Shown here one piece after another: positions 1 to 7,079 of a stretch of 22,114 nt of DNA; position 1 is the first letter of the stretch, and each line of letters opens with the position of its first letter. The notes beneath the pieces were generated by a model. It had not been told where the DNA came from. It did no database searches and saw only the letters and a list, made by a program, of their open reading frames with translations. The translations under genes and the position numbers were made by a program. Origin of the DNA: Gammaproteobacteria bacterium (GTDB lineage Bacteria > Pseudomonadota > Gammaproteobacteria > Steroidobacterales > Steroidobacteraceae); the NCBI GenBank assembly GCA_003165495.1, contig PMMB01000146.1, positions 2,605-24,718 of the forward strand, read 5' to 3'.

Positions 1-996
1 GCGATTTGTGGTTCCGGAGGATTGCCCTTCGCCGCGGAACACTATGTTGAGGCGATTCGATCGAGCGGTATCGAGGCCGCATCGAGCACGAAAACGTTCG
101 AGGCCGCGCGGCACGCGGCCGCCGGTTCGCCGGCCGCGCAAACGCCGACGGGTGTTTCGGTTGCGCGCTTCTTTCTTCCGGCGTCGTTGGAGGAACGAAT
201 TCGGACGCGCGTGCCGGCGACGGCGCAAGATATCGTGCGCGAGGGCGTTCGCCGGATGATCGACTACCAGGATATTGCCTATGCGAGACTGTATCTCGAT
301 AGACTCGATGCCGTGACCGCATTGGAGCGCGCGGGCTCAGAAGGTTTCGAGTTAACCGAAAGCGTGGCGCGTGGACTGGCACTGTGGATGTCCTTTGAGG
401 ATACGATCCGCGTCGCGGACCTGAAGATTCGCACAGCGCGAGCAAAACGCGTGCTTCAAGAGGTTCGACCGTCGCCTGGCCAGCTGGTGCAAGTCACCGA
501 ATTCATGAAACCGCGGGTCGAGGAGATATGCGGCACGCTGCCGGTCGGGCTGGGCACGTGGATTCTTCGCTCGAAGACGCCGCGACGCTGGATGACTCGC
601 CTCACAGGCGGCCGGCAGATCGCGACCTCCAGCATCGGTGGGTTTTTGCTGCTCTACTGGCTCGCCGGACTGCGACGGTGGCGCCCAAAAACTCTGCGCT
701 ACTCGCAGGAACAGGCTCGAATCGGCCAGTGGCTGCAACTCATCGGACGCGTGGCGCAGCAAAATTACCCATTGGCCGTCGAAATCGCCGACTGTCAACA
801 ACTGGTCAAGGGGTACGGCGAGACGCATGAGCGGGGTGCCGCGAGTTTCGATGCGATCTTGGCCGATGTGCATGCACGGCGAGCGCGTGAGGACGCGGCC
901 GGCCGAGTCCGCAACTTGAGAATCGCCGCGTTGGCGGACGACCAAGGGATCGCCTTATCGAAGGCGTTGGCGGCGCCGAACGGCGTGGCCAGATAG
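1..996 (+). CDS. Indolepyruvate oxidoreductase subunit beta-family protein, C-terminal part (5' end outside window)
   Basis: The reading frame is open from base 1, so the gene starts upstream. A TTG at 22 is only an internal codon. The first residues (GGLPFAAEHYVEAIR) resemble the stretch that follows the pyruvate:ferredoxin oxidoreductase gamma-type domain in proteobacterial IorB-like proteins. The rest matches their long helical C-terminal domain, including the CQQLVKGYGETHERG signature. The family works with a TPP and iron-sulfur alpha subunit to decarboxylate indolepyruvate or other arylpyruvates oxidatively to aryl-acetyl-CoA. The alpha subunit and the N-terminal domain of this chain would lie to the left and are not seen. 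It is followed after 35 bases by the aryl-CoA monooxygenase, which suggests a link between aromatic amino-acid breakdown and the downstream CoA pathway. Family assignment is from recognised motifs; substrate is inferred. Confidence 0.72.
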   Translation, partial: AICGSGGLPFAAEHYVEAIRSSGIEAASSTKTFEAARHAAAGSPAAQTPTGVSVARFFLPASLEERIRTRVPATAQDIVREGVRRMIDYQDIAYARLYLDRLDAVTALERAGSEGFELTESVARGLALWMSFEDTIRVADLKIRTARAKRVLQEVRPSPGQLVQVTEFMKPRVEEICGTLPVGLGTWILRSKTPRRWMTRLTGGRQIATSSIGGFLLLYWLAGLRRWRPKTLRYSQEQARIGQWLQLIGRVAQQNYPLAVEIADCQQLVKGYGETHERGAASFDAILADVHARRAREDAAGRVRNLRIAALADDQGIALSKALAAPNGVAR

Positions 997-1013
997 TTGA
1001 CATCTAAAGTATC
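992..1013. promoter_or_regulatory. 22-bp imperfect palindrome, candidate MarR-type operator
   Basis: The left arm GATAGTTGACA and right arm TCTAAAGTATC flank the dyad axis. 16 of 22 positions agree with the reverse complement, including the outer four base pairs on each side. The element covers the -35 hexamer and part of the spacer of the putative promoter before the fused monooxygenase, where a repressor would block RNA polymerase. A MarR regulator is encoded in the same cluster at 4101-4637. Binding by that protein is inference. Confidence 0.45.
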
Positions 1014-1025
1014 TCGATCTATTGT
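997..1025 (+). promoter_or_regulatory. Putative sigma-70 promoter of the aryl-CoA cluster
   Basis: A perfect -35 TTGACA lies at 997-1002 and TATTGT (4 of 6 to consensus) at 1020-1025, with a 17-base spacer. The ATG of the next gene is only six bases past the -10. Transcription from here would therefore start at or beside the start codon and give a leaderless or near-leaderless message. No Shine-Dalgarno sequence precedes that ATG, which is consistent with this. Confidence 0.5.
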
Positions 1026-1031
1026 CCGCTC

Positions 1032-3317
1032 ATGAAGCGAGTCGTGTTCATAGGTGGCGGCCCGGCCGGCCTTTACGGCGCAATCCTGCTGAAGAAGGCG
1101 TTACCCGGCGTGAAAGTCGAGGTTTACGAGCGCAATCGACCGGAAGATACGTTTGGGTGGGGTGTCGTATTCTCGGATAAGACGATGTCGGGTTTCCAAG
1201 CGGCGGACCCTGAATCGCATGATGCGATCATCCGGGATTTTCATCACTGGGACGCCATCGACGTGCATTTCCGGGGCGAGACGATTCGTTCGAACGGTCA
1301 TGGCTTCTGCGGGATCGGCCGACGGCGGCTGCTCAATATCTTTCAAGAACGGGCTCGTTCGCTCGGCGTAGAGCAGCACTTTCAAACAGAAATCGGCGAA
1401 CTGAAGCCATTCGCCGATGCGGATCTCATCGTCGCGTCCGACGGCGTGAACAGTAGAGTCCGAACGCATCACGCGGCAGTATTCCAGCCGGATATTGCCG
1501 TCGGCAAGTGTCGTTTCATTTGGCTCGGCACGCGCCAGAAATTTGCCGCGTTTACATTCGCGTTTGAAAAGACCGAGCATGGCTGGTTCCAGATACATGC
1601 CTATCAGTTCAGCGATGAGCTCTCCACGGTAATCGTCGAGACGCGCGAAGAGACCTGGCGCGCGCACGGCCTGGACGGCTACACCGCCGAGCAATCGATT
1701 GCTTTCTGCGAATCGCTATTCGCCAAGTATTTTGGCGGATGTCGATTGATGAGCAACGCGAATCATCTACGCGGTTCCGCCTGGCTGAATTTCAACCGAG
1801 TGTTGTGCGCGCAATGGCATCATCAAAATATCGTGTTGATCGGCGATGCGGCGCATACGGCGCATTTCGGCATCGGATCCGGCACCAAATTGGCGATGGA
1901 AGATGCCATGTCTCTCGTAAGCCGGGTAGCGAGGGCCGCCGACGTGCAAGGAGGGCTGCGGGCCTATCAGGCAGAACGGAGTCTGGAAGCGCTCAAGCTG
2001 CAGAGTGCGGCGCGCAATCGAATGGATTGGTTCGAGAATGTCGCCCGGTATTCAAATCTCGAACCGCGGCAATTGGCGTATGCGCTGCTCACGGGAAGTC
2101 AGCGCATCGGACACGCAAACCTCAAATTGCGGGATCCCGGCTTTGTCGAAGGTTACGAGCGCTGGCTTGCGGAGCGCAGCGGCGTGCTCGATGCGGCCCG
2201 GCCGCCGATGTTTCTGCCGTTCAGCCTCGCGGGCATGCAGCTCGCGAATCGTGTGGTCGTCTCGCCGATGGCGCAGTACAAAGCCACCGACGGCGTGCCT
2301 GACGACTGGCATCTGATGCATTACGGCGCACGAGCGGTCGGCGGCGCCGGTCTGTTGTACACAGAGATGACCTGCGTATCGCCGTCGGGGCGCATCACTC
2401 CCGGGTGCACCGGATTGTGGAATGGAGTGCAGCGAGATGCGTGGCGGCGGATCGTCGAATTCGTCCATACGGAGTCGACCGCCAAGTTTTGCCTACAGAT
2501 CGGCCATTCCGGCCGCAAAGGCTCGACGCAGCTCGGTTGGCAGCGCATGGATTACCCGCTCGCCACGGGCAATTGGCCGCTCCTCGCGCCCTCGGCTCTG
2601 CCTTATTTGGAGGGCATCAGCCAGACTCCACAGGCGATGACGCGCGCGGACATGCATGAGGTCCGGGGCGAATTCGTCCGAGCCGCTCAGCTCGCCCTCG
2701 ATGCGGGCTTCGATATGCTGGAACTTCACCTCGCCCACGGCTATTTACTCGGGAGTTTTCTGTCGCCGCTCACGAATCAGCGTCAGGATCAATACGGCGG
2801 AGATGTCGCGGCGAGATTGCGATTTCCGCTGGAGATTTTCTCTGCGGTGCGTGCCGTTTGGCCGGCGCAGCGTCCTCTGTCGGCGAGAATATCCGCCAGC
2901 GACTGGGCCCCGGGCGGTCTCTCGGAAGAGGATTTGCTGGTTATCGCCGGCGCGCTCAAACAGGCCGGGGCCGACGTACTCGACGTATCGACCGGCCAGA
3001 CTGTGGCGGACCAACGGCCGGTGTATGGCCGCATGTGGCAAACGCCTTTCGCCGACAAGGTACGCAACGAGATCGGCATTCCAACCATCGCAGTGGGCAA
3101 TATATTCGAGGCGGATCACGTGAATTCGATCATTGCAGCGGGCCGGGCGGATCTATGCGCACTGGCGCGGCCGCACTTGTCGAATCCCGCATGGACCTTG
3201 AGCGCAGCGGCGGAACAGAAATTTCAAGAACAACGCTGGCCGGATCCCTACCTGTCGGGCAAATCGCAACTCGAACGCAATCTTGAGCGGGCGGCGCAAG
3301 CTGTCGGCCCCGTCTAA
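1032..3317 (+). CDS. Fused aryl-CoA monooxygenase/reductase (2-aminobenzoyl-CoA monooxygenase/reductase or salicylyl-CoA 5-hydroxylase type)
   Basis: This 761-residue protein joins two flavin domains. Residues 1 to about 385 are a class A FAD monooxygenase, with the dinucleotide-binding GGGPAG at 8-13 and a second FAD motif GDAAHTAHFG near 271. Residues from about 393 are an Old Yellow Enzyme-like FMN domain, with GHSGRKG, HLAHGYLLGSFLSP, NQRQDQYGG and late TIAVGNI and LARPHL segments. This architecture is known for 2-aminobenzoyl-CoA monooxygenase/reductase of Azoarcus evansii. That enzyme hydroxylates the ring with O2 and then reduces it with NADH to 2-amino-5-oxocyclohex-1-ene-carboxyl-CoA. 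Homologues are often named salicylyl-CoA 5-hydroxylase. The protein should be cytoplasmic. The Rid-family gene in the cluster favours an amino substrate, but 2-hydroxybenzoyl-CoA cannot be excluded. No CoA ligase is in the window. Confidence 0.85.
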   Translation: MKRVVFIGGGPAGLYGAILLKKALPGVKVEVYERNRPEDTFGWGVVFSDKTMSGFQAADPESHDAIIRDFHHWDAIDVHFRGETIRSNGHGFCGIGRRRLLNIFQERARSLGVEQHFQTEIGELKPFADADLIVASDGVNSRVRTHHAAVFQPDIAVGKCRFIWLGTRQKFAAFTFAFEKTEHGWFQIHAYQFSDELSTVIVETREETWRAHGLDGYTAEQSIAFCESLFAKYFGGCRLMSNANHLRGSAWLNFNRVLCAQWHHQNIVLIGDAAHTAHFGIGSGTKLAMEDAMSLVSRVARAADVQGGLRAYQAERSLEALKLQSAARNRMDWFENVARYSNLEPRQLAYALLTGSQRIGHANLKLRDPGFVEGYERWLAERSGVLDAARPPMFLPFSLAGMQLANRVVVSPMAQYKATDGVPDDWHLMHYGARAVGGAGLLYTEMTCVSPSGRITPGCTGLWNGVQRDAWRRIVEFVHTESTAKFCLQIGHSGRKGSTQLGWQRMDYPLATGNWPLLAPSALPYLEGISQTPQAMTRADMHEVRGEFVRAAQLALDAGFDMLELHLAHGYLLGSFLSPLTNQRQDQYGGDVAARLRFPLEIFSAVRAVWPAQRPLSARISASDWAPGGLSEEDLLVIAGALKQAGADVLDVSTGQTVADQRPVYGRMWQTPFADKVRNEIGIPTIAVGNIFEADHVNSIIAAGRADLCALARPHLSNPAWTLSAAAEQKFQEQRWPDPYLSGKSQLERNLERAAQAVGPV

Positions 3318-3323
3318 AGTATC
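3313..3323 (+). repeat. 11-bp copy of the palindrome half-site
   Basis: TCTAAAGTATC occurs here exactly as at 1003-1013, where it is the right arm of the palindrome. This copy overlaps the stop codon of the fused monooxygenase and ends two bases before the ATG of the SDR gene. There is no matching left arm, so it may be chance or a weak half-site. Confidence 0.25.
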
Positions 3324-3325
3324 GC

Positions 3326-4099
3326 ATGACCGGTCCGCTCGCAGGTCTGCATGCTCTCGTAACCGGCGCCGGTCGCGGTATAGGCGCCGCGATCGTGCGT
3401 TCGCTCGCAAGCGCGGGCGCCGATGTCACGCTGCTCGGCCGCTCACGGGCGGACCTCGAGGTCGTCGCCGCGGAGCTGGGCGCTGTTCGCCGAGGTTGTC
3501 AGGTTGCGGATGTGTCAGACGGGGGTTCGGTGCGGGCGGCGGTGAGCGCGGCGCGCGCGGCAATCGGTCCGATAACGGTGCTGGTGAACAACGCAGGTCA
3601 AGCGCTGAGCGGACCGTTCGGCAATACGAGCGACGCCCTATGGCAATCCATGCTGTCAGTGAATCTGACGGGCACCTTTCTATGCATGCGCGAGTGTCTA
3701 CCCGATATGTTGAAGGCCGGGTTTGGGCGCATCGTGAACGTCGCCAGCACGGCCGGCTTGATCGGCTACCCGTATGTGAGCGCGTATTGTGCTTCGAAGC
3801 ATGGGGTGATTGGACTTACACGCGCCGTCGCACTCGAAACGGCGCGCCGGAATGTGACGGTCAATGCGGTGTGTCCAGGCTATACGGACACGGACCTCGT
3901 GCGAACCGCGGTCGCCAACATCAGCGCGAAGACCGGCCGTGGCGATGAGGAAGCTCTGGCGGAATTGATCTCGCACAATCCGCAAGGCCGCTTGGTGACA
4001 CCCGAGGAAGTCGCCGATACCGTTCGCTGGCTGTGCCTGCGCAGCACCGGGAGCGTTACCGGACAAAGCATCGCGGTGGCCGGCGGCGAGGTCATGTGA
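3326..4099 (+). CDS. Short-chain dehydrogenase/reductase, probable hydroxyacyl-CoA dehydrogenase of the cluster
   Basis: This is a 257-residue classical SDR. It has the cofactor motif TGAGRGIG at 13-20, NNAG at 88-91, catalytic Ser141, and Tyr154/Lys158 within YCASK. The C-terminal VTGQSIAVAGG is typical of the FabG-like group. Its length is normal for the family and it should be a soluble cytoplasmic NAD(P)-dependent oxidoreductase. It lies eight bases after the fused monooxygenase and one base before the MarR gene, so all are probably co-transcribed. The likely job is oxidising or reducing a hydroxy/oxo group on the alicyclic or ring-opened CoA intermediate. This is inferred from position and not from a substrate motif. 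No clear ribosome-binding site precedes the ATG. Confidence 0.85.
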   Translation: MTGPLAGLHALVTGAGRGIGAAIVRSLASAGADVTLLGRSRADLEVVAAELGAVRRGCQVADVSDGGSVRAAVSAARAAIGPITVLVNNAGQALSGPFGNTSDALWQSMLSVNLTGTFLCMRECLPDMLKAGFGRIVNVASTAGLIGYPYVSAYCASKHGVIGLTRAVALETARRNVTVNAVCPGYTDTDLVRTAVANISAKTGRGDEEALAELISHNPQGRLVTPEEVADTVRWLCLRSTGSVTGQSIAVAGGEVM

Positions 4100-4100
4100 C

Positions 4101-4637
4101 ATGGCAAGCAACGCCATACGCCGCTCGAAACCGGTTGAGCCGCCGTCGTCCGACAGCGAGACGCGCGCGCGGGACGATCATCATGATTCATTGCGACTGT
4201 GGCTGCGGCTCCTGAGTTGCTCGACGCTGATAGAGAGCCACATTCGGCAGCGTCTGCAAAGCGAATTCGCAACCACTTTGCCTCGTTTCGATCTCATGGC
4301 GCAGCTGGAGCGATGTCCCGAGGGACTCAAAATGGGTGAGTTGTCGAGGCGCTTGATGGTCACCGGAGGCAATGTAACCGGTATCACCGATATGCTGGAG
4401 AAGGAAGGCCTGGTCGCGCGCTTGATCGATTCGCAGGACCGGCGCGCTTTTCGCGTAAAACTAACGCCAAGTGGCCAGCGTCTCTTTAAAAGGATGGCGG
4501 CGGAGCATGAACGCTGGATCATCGATCTGTTCGAAGGCCTGCCGTCCAGGGGCAAGCAACAGCTCGCCGGGCTGCTGCATGATCTTAAGATTCATGTGCG
4601 CCAACAAAAGCGGCTGCGGGTGGAGAACCCTGTATGA
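4101..4637 (+). CDS. MarR-family transcriptional regulator
   Basis: The 178-residue protein has a basic, flexible N-terminus of about 28 residues followed by a MarR winged-helix domain. The helix-turn-helix runs through KMGELSRRLMVTGGNVTGITDMLEKEGLV (about 78-105), and the wing follows at DSQDRRAFRVKLTPSG. MarR proteins act as dimers on palindromic operators and are commonly released by aromatic acids or their CoA thioesters. Being inside the degradation cluster suggests local control, and the palindrome at 992-1013 is the natural candidate site. The ATG lies one base after the SDR stop, with a GAGG nine bases upstream. Its own stop overlaps the crotonase start (ATGA). The ligand is unknown. 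Confidence 0.9.
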   Translation: MASNAIRRSKPVEPPSSDSETRARDDHHDSLRLWLRLLSCSTLIESHIRQRLQSEFATTLPRFDLMAQLERCPEGLKMGELSRRLMVTGGNVTGITDMLEKEGLVARLIDSQDRRAFRVKLTPSGQRLFKRMAAEHERWIIDLFEGLPSRGKQQLAGLLHDLKIHVRQQKRLRVENPV

Positions 4638-5443
4638 GACTCGCAAACTACATACCTAAGAATTTCCTTTGGCGGATCGAGGGCCGGGTCGGCGTCATCA
4701 CATTGAATCGGCCGGAGCGCAAAAACCCGCTGACCTTCGAATCCTACGCGGAGCTACGAGACCTGTTCCGCAGTCTCGGCGCAGAAGACGCCGTGAAAGC
4801 GATTGTGATTACCGGCGCCGGCGGCAATTTCTGCTCCGGCGGCGACGTGCACGACATCATCGGACCATTGACCCGGATGGACCCGCAGGGATTGCTGGAC
4901 TTCACACGCCTGACGGGCGATTTGGTCATGTCCATGCGCGAATGTCCGCAGCCGATCGTCGCCGGCGTGGAGGGGATCTGTGCGGGAGCCGGCGCCATCA
5001 TCGCAATGGCGTCTGACTTTCGATTCTCCACTGCCGAAGCGCGCACCGCATTCTTGTTCGTCCGCGTCGGATTGGCGGGCTGTGATATGGGGGCTTGCGC
5101 CATATTGCCCCGGATCATAGGACAGGGTCGTGCGGCCGAACTCCTGTACACCGGCCGCTCGATGACTGCCGACGAGGGCTTGGCTTGGGGCTTTTACAAT
5201 CGGGTGGTTGCGCAATCCAGCATGCTCGCCGAGGCCGTCGACTTCGCCGCCACCCTGGCGAACGGGCCGACGTTCGCGCACGCGATGACCAAACGCATGC
5301 TGCATCAGGAGTGGAATCTGTCTCTCGAGACCGCGATAGAAACCGAGGCGCAGGCGCAGGCCCAGTGCATGCAAACGGAAGACTTCCGGCGCGCATACCG
5401 CGCGTTTGCGAGCAAGACCAAGCCGGTCTTCGAGGGGAACTGA
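4634..5443 (+). CDS. Enoyl-CoA hydratase/isomerase (crotonase) family protein
   Basis: A 269-residue crotonase with the oxyanion-hole segments NFCSGGD (66-71) and GICAGAGA (114-121). Compared with rat mitochondrial enoyl-CoA hydratase, the two catalytic glutamates appear replaced, by Ile122 and Phe142 in my by-eye alignment. Asp151 sits in GCDMGACAILPR, as in a subgroup that uses an aspartate. That makes a simple hydratase less certain; ring hydrolase, isomerase or hydratase are all possible. Its place between the regulator and an acyl-CoA dehydrogenase in the aryl-CoA cluster suggests it acts on the alicyclic CoA ester or its ring-opened product. The start overlaps the MarR stop (ATGA) and is preceded by GGAG eight bases upstream. 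Confidence 0.85.
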   Translation: MRLANYIPKNFLWRIEGRVGVITLNRPERKNPLTFESYAELRDLFRSLGAEDAVKAIVITGAGGNFCSGGDVHDIIGPLTRMDPQGLLDFTRLTGDLVMSMRECPQPIVAGVEGICAGAGAIIAMASDFRFSTAEARTAFLFVRVGLAGCDMGACAILPRIIGQGRAAELLYTGRSMTADEGLAWGFYNRVVAQSSMLAEAVDFAATLANGPTFAHAMTKRMLHQEWNLSLETAIETEAQAQAQCMQTEDFRRAYRAFASKTKPVFEGN

Positions 5444-5448
5444 CCACA

Positions 5449-6645
5449 ATGATGGCCCCGTCGTTTTTGAACTGGCCCTTCTTCGAGGCGCGGCATCGCG
5501 AGCTTTATGCGAATGTCCGGGCCTGGTGCGATCAAAATCTCGACACGGCGCACAGCGGCGCTCGCGAAGCGGTCGATGCGCATTGCATCGGTCTCGTCAG
5601 AAAGCTCGGCGCAGCCGGATTGCTCCGTTACTGCGTGCGTTCGGATCATGGAGGCGCAGCGGCGGACTTCGACGTGCGCTCAATCGCCATCGTCCGCGAA
5701 TCGCTGGCGCGGTTTGACGGATTGGCGGATTTTGCATTTGCGATGCAAGGTCTTGGCAGTGGAGCGCTCACGCTCGCGGGGACCGCTCTACTCCAAGAAA
5801 AGTATTTGCCGCGAGTCGCGCGAGGCGAGGCACTGGCCGCGTTCGCCCTGTCGGAGGCTGAGGCGGGTTCCGATGTCGCGGGGATGCAGTGCGGCGCGCG
5901 GCGCGTCGGGGAACACTACGTGCTCGATGGCGCGAAGACTTGGATCTCGAACGGCGGCATTGCGGACTTCTACTGTGTGTTTGCGCGCACGCAGCCGGCA
6001 ATCGTCCGATCCGACGGAACCACGGCCGCAAGCGGCATCAGCGCTTTCGTGGTCGACGCCGACACGCCGGGGCTGTCGATTGGCGCTCGCATCGACATCA
6101 TCGCGCCGCATCCGATGGGGACTCTGGCTTTTCACGAATGCCGGATTCCGGCAACGAATCGGCTTGGCGCCGAGGGCGAGGGATTCAAGATTGCGATGCG
6201 CACCTTGGATATTTTTCGTACCTCTGTGGCCGCTGCCGCGCTCGGCTTTGCGCAGCGCGCGTTGGATGAATCGATCGTTCAGGCGCGGGCACGACGCATG
6301 TTCGGCCGCCGCTTGGCCGATTTTCAATTGACGCAGGCCGCGCTCGCCGACATGGCGACCGAAGTGGACGCGGCCCGCCTGCTCACCTATCGGGCTGCGT
6401 GGTTACGCGACCGCGGAGAGCGAGTCACTAAAGAGGCGGCCATGGCAAAAATGACGGCGACCGAAACCGCGCAGCGTGTCATCGATCGTGCGGTGCAAAT
6501 GTTCGGCGCCCGCGGGGTCATGCACGGGGAAGTGGTGGAGCGGCTGTACCGTGAAATACGGGCGCTGCGGATCTACGAGGGAGCGACCGAGGTTCAGAAG
6601 CTGATCATCGCTCGCGAGCTACTCGCCCAAACGGAGCCGGCATGA
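5449..6645 (+). CDS. Acyl-CoA dehydrogenase
   Basis: The 398-residue flavoprotein is of usual family length. It shows the signature ALSEAEAGSDVAGMQ, the WISNGG substrate/flavin segment, and a C-terminal RIYEGATEVQKLIIAR in which Glu377 is the expected catalytic base. These enzymes oxidise acyl-CoA thioesters to 2,3-enoyl-CoA with FAD and pass electrons to electron-transfer flavoprotein. In this cluster it may oxidise the cyclic or opened dicarboxylic CoA ester. I chose the ATG at 5449, the first of two adjacent ATGs, because AGGGG lies closest to it and it begins five bases after the crotonase stop. The frame stays open further upstream over the crotonase gene, but nothing there resembles the family. 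The stop overlaps the next start as ATGA. Confidence 0.9.
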   Translation: MMAPSFLNWPFFEARHRELYANVRAWCDQNLDTAHSGAREAVDAHCIGLVRKLGAAGLLRYCVRSDHGGAAADFDVRSIAIVRESLARFDGLADFAFAMQGLGSGALTLAGTALLQEKYLPRVARGEALAAFALSEAEAGSDVAGMQCGARRVGEHYVLDGAKTWISNGGIADFYCVFARTQPAIVRSDGTTAASGISAFVVDADTPGLSIGARIDIIAPHPMGTLAFHECRIPATNRLGAEGEGFKIAMRTLDIFRTSVAAAALGFAQRALDESIVQARARRMFGRRLADFQLTQAALADMATEVDAARLLTYRAAWLRDRGERVTKEAAMAKMTATETAQRVIDRAVQMFGARGVMHGEVVERLYREIRALRIYEGATEVQKLIIARELLAQTEPA

Positions 6646-7061
6646 CGGAGAATAGTCGGGTACCCCGCATTCTTCAGCCCGACGGGTGGACGCGACCCAA
6701 GGGATACAGCCACGGGATGGCGGCTCGCGGTCTGCAGATATTCATTTCCGGCCAAATCGGCTGGGATGTCGACGGCAGATTCCACAGCACTCGTTTGGCG
6801 GACCAGGTGCGTCAGGCGCTGCTCAACATCGTCGCGATACTGGCCGATGCGGGCGCTTCCCCCGCGCACGTCGTGCGTCTGACCTGGTATGTGACGAGCC
6901 GCGACGAATATTACGAGCAATTGGCCGATATCGGCGTCGCCTATCGAGCAGCGATGGGCAAGCACTATCCGCCGATGTCGGTGGTGCAAGTGGTTGCACT
7001 CATGGAAAAAGACGCACGCGTGGAAATCGAGGCAACGGCTGTGTTGCCGGATGCTGATTGA
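6642..7061 (+). CDS. Rid (YjgF/YER057c/UK114) family protein, atypical active site
   Basis: The 139-residue protein fits the small trimeric Rid fold, with FISGQIGWD at 34-42 and a C-terminal KDARVEIEATAV. Canonical RidA hydrolyses enamine/imine intermediates and releases ammonia using an arginine (Arg105 in E. coli). A gapless comparison anchored on the KD..(V/I)EIEA segment places Met112 at that position, so the key arginine appears missing. The gene closes the aryl-CoA operon and overlaps the acyl-CoA dehydrogenase stop (ATGA), with GGAG five bases before the start. A role in removing the amino group from 2-amino-5-oxocyclohexene-carboxyl-CoA or a later enamine is attractive. Given the substitution it is inference only. 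2-Aminomuconate deaminases are relatives with an analogous job. Confidence 0.8.
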   Translation: MTENSRVPRILQPDGWTRPKGYSHGMAARGLQIFISGQIGWDVDGRFHSTRLADQVRQALLNIVAILADAGASPAHVVRLTWYVTSRDEYYEQLADIGVAYRAAMGKHYPPMSVVQVVALMEKDARVEIEATAVLPDAD

Positions 7062-7079
7062 CGAGGCGCTCGATCGCCG

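Noticed and set aside
22..996. TTG at 22 as a true start of the first gene
   Set aside because: The frame is open from base 1 and the residues before the TTG fit the family, so the gene continues off the left edge.
5095..5448. Upstream extension of the acyl-CoA dehydrogenase frame
   Set aside because: It overlaps the crotonase gene and does not resemble the dehydrogenase family; 5449 gives normal length and has a ribosome-binding site.
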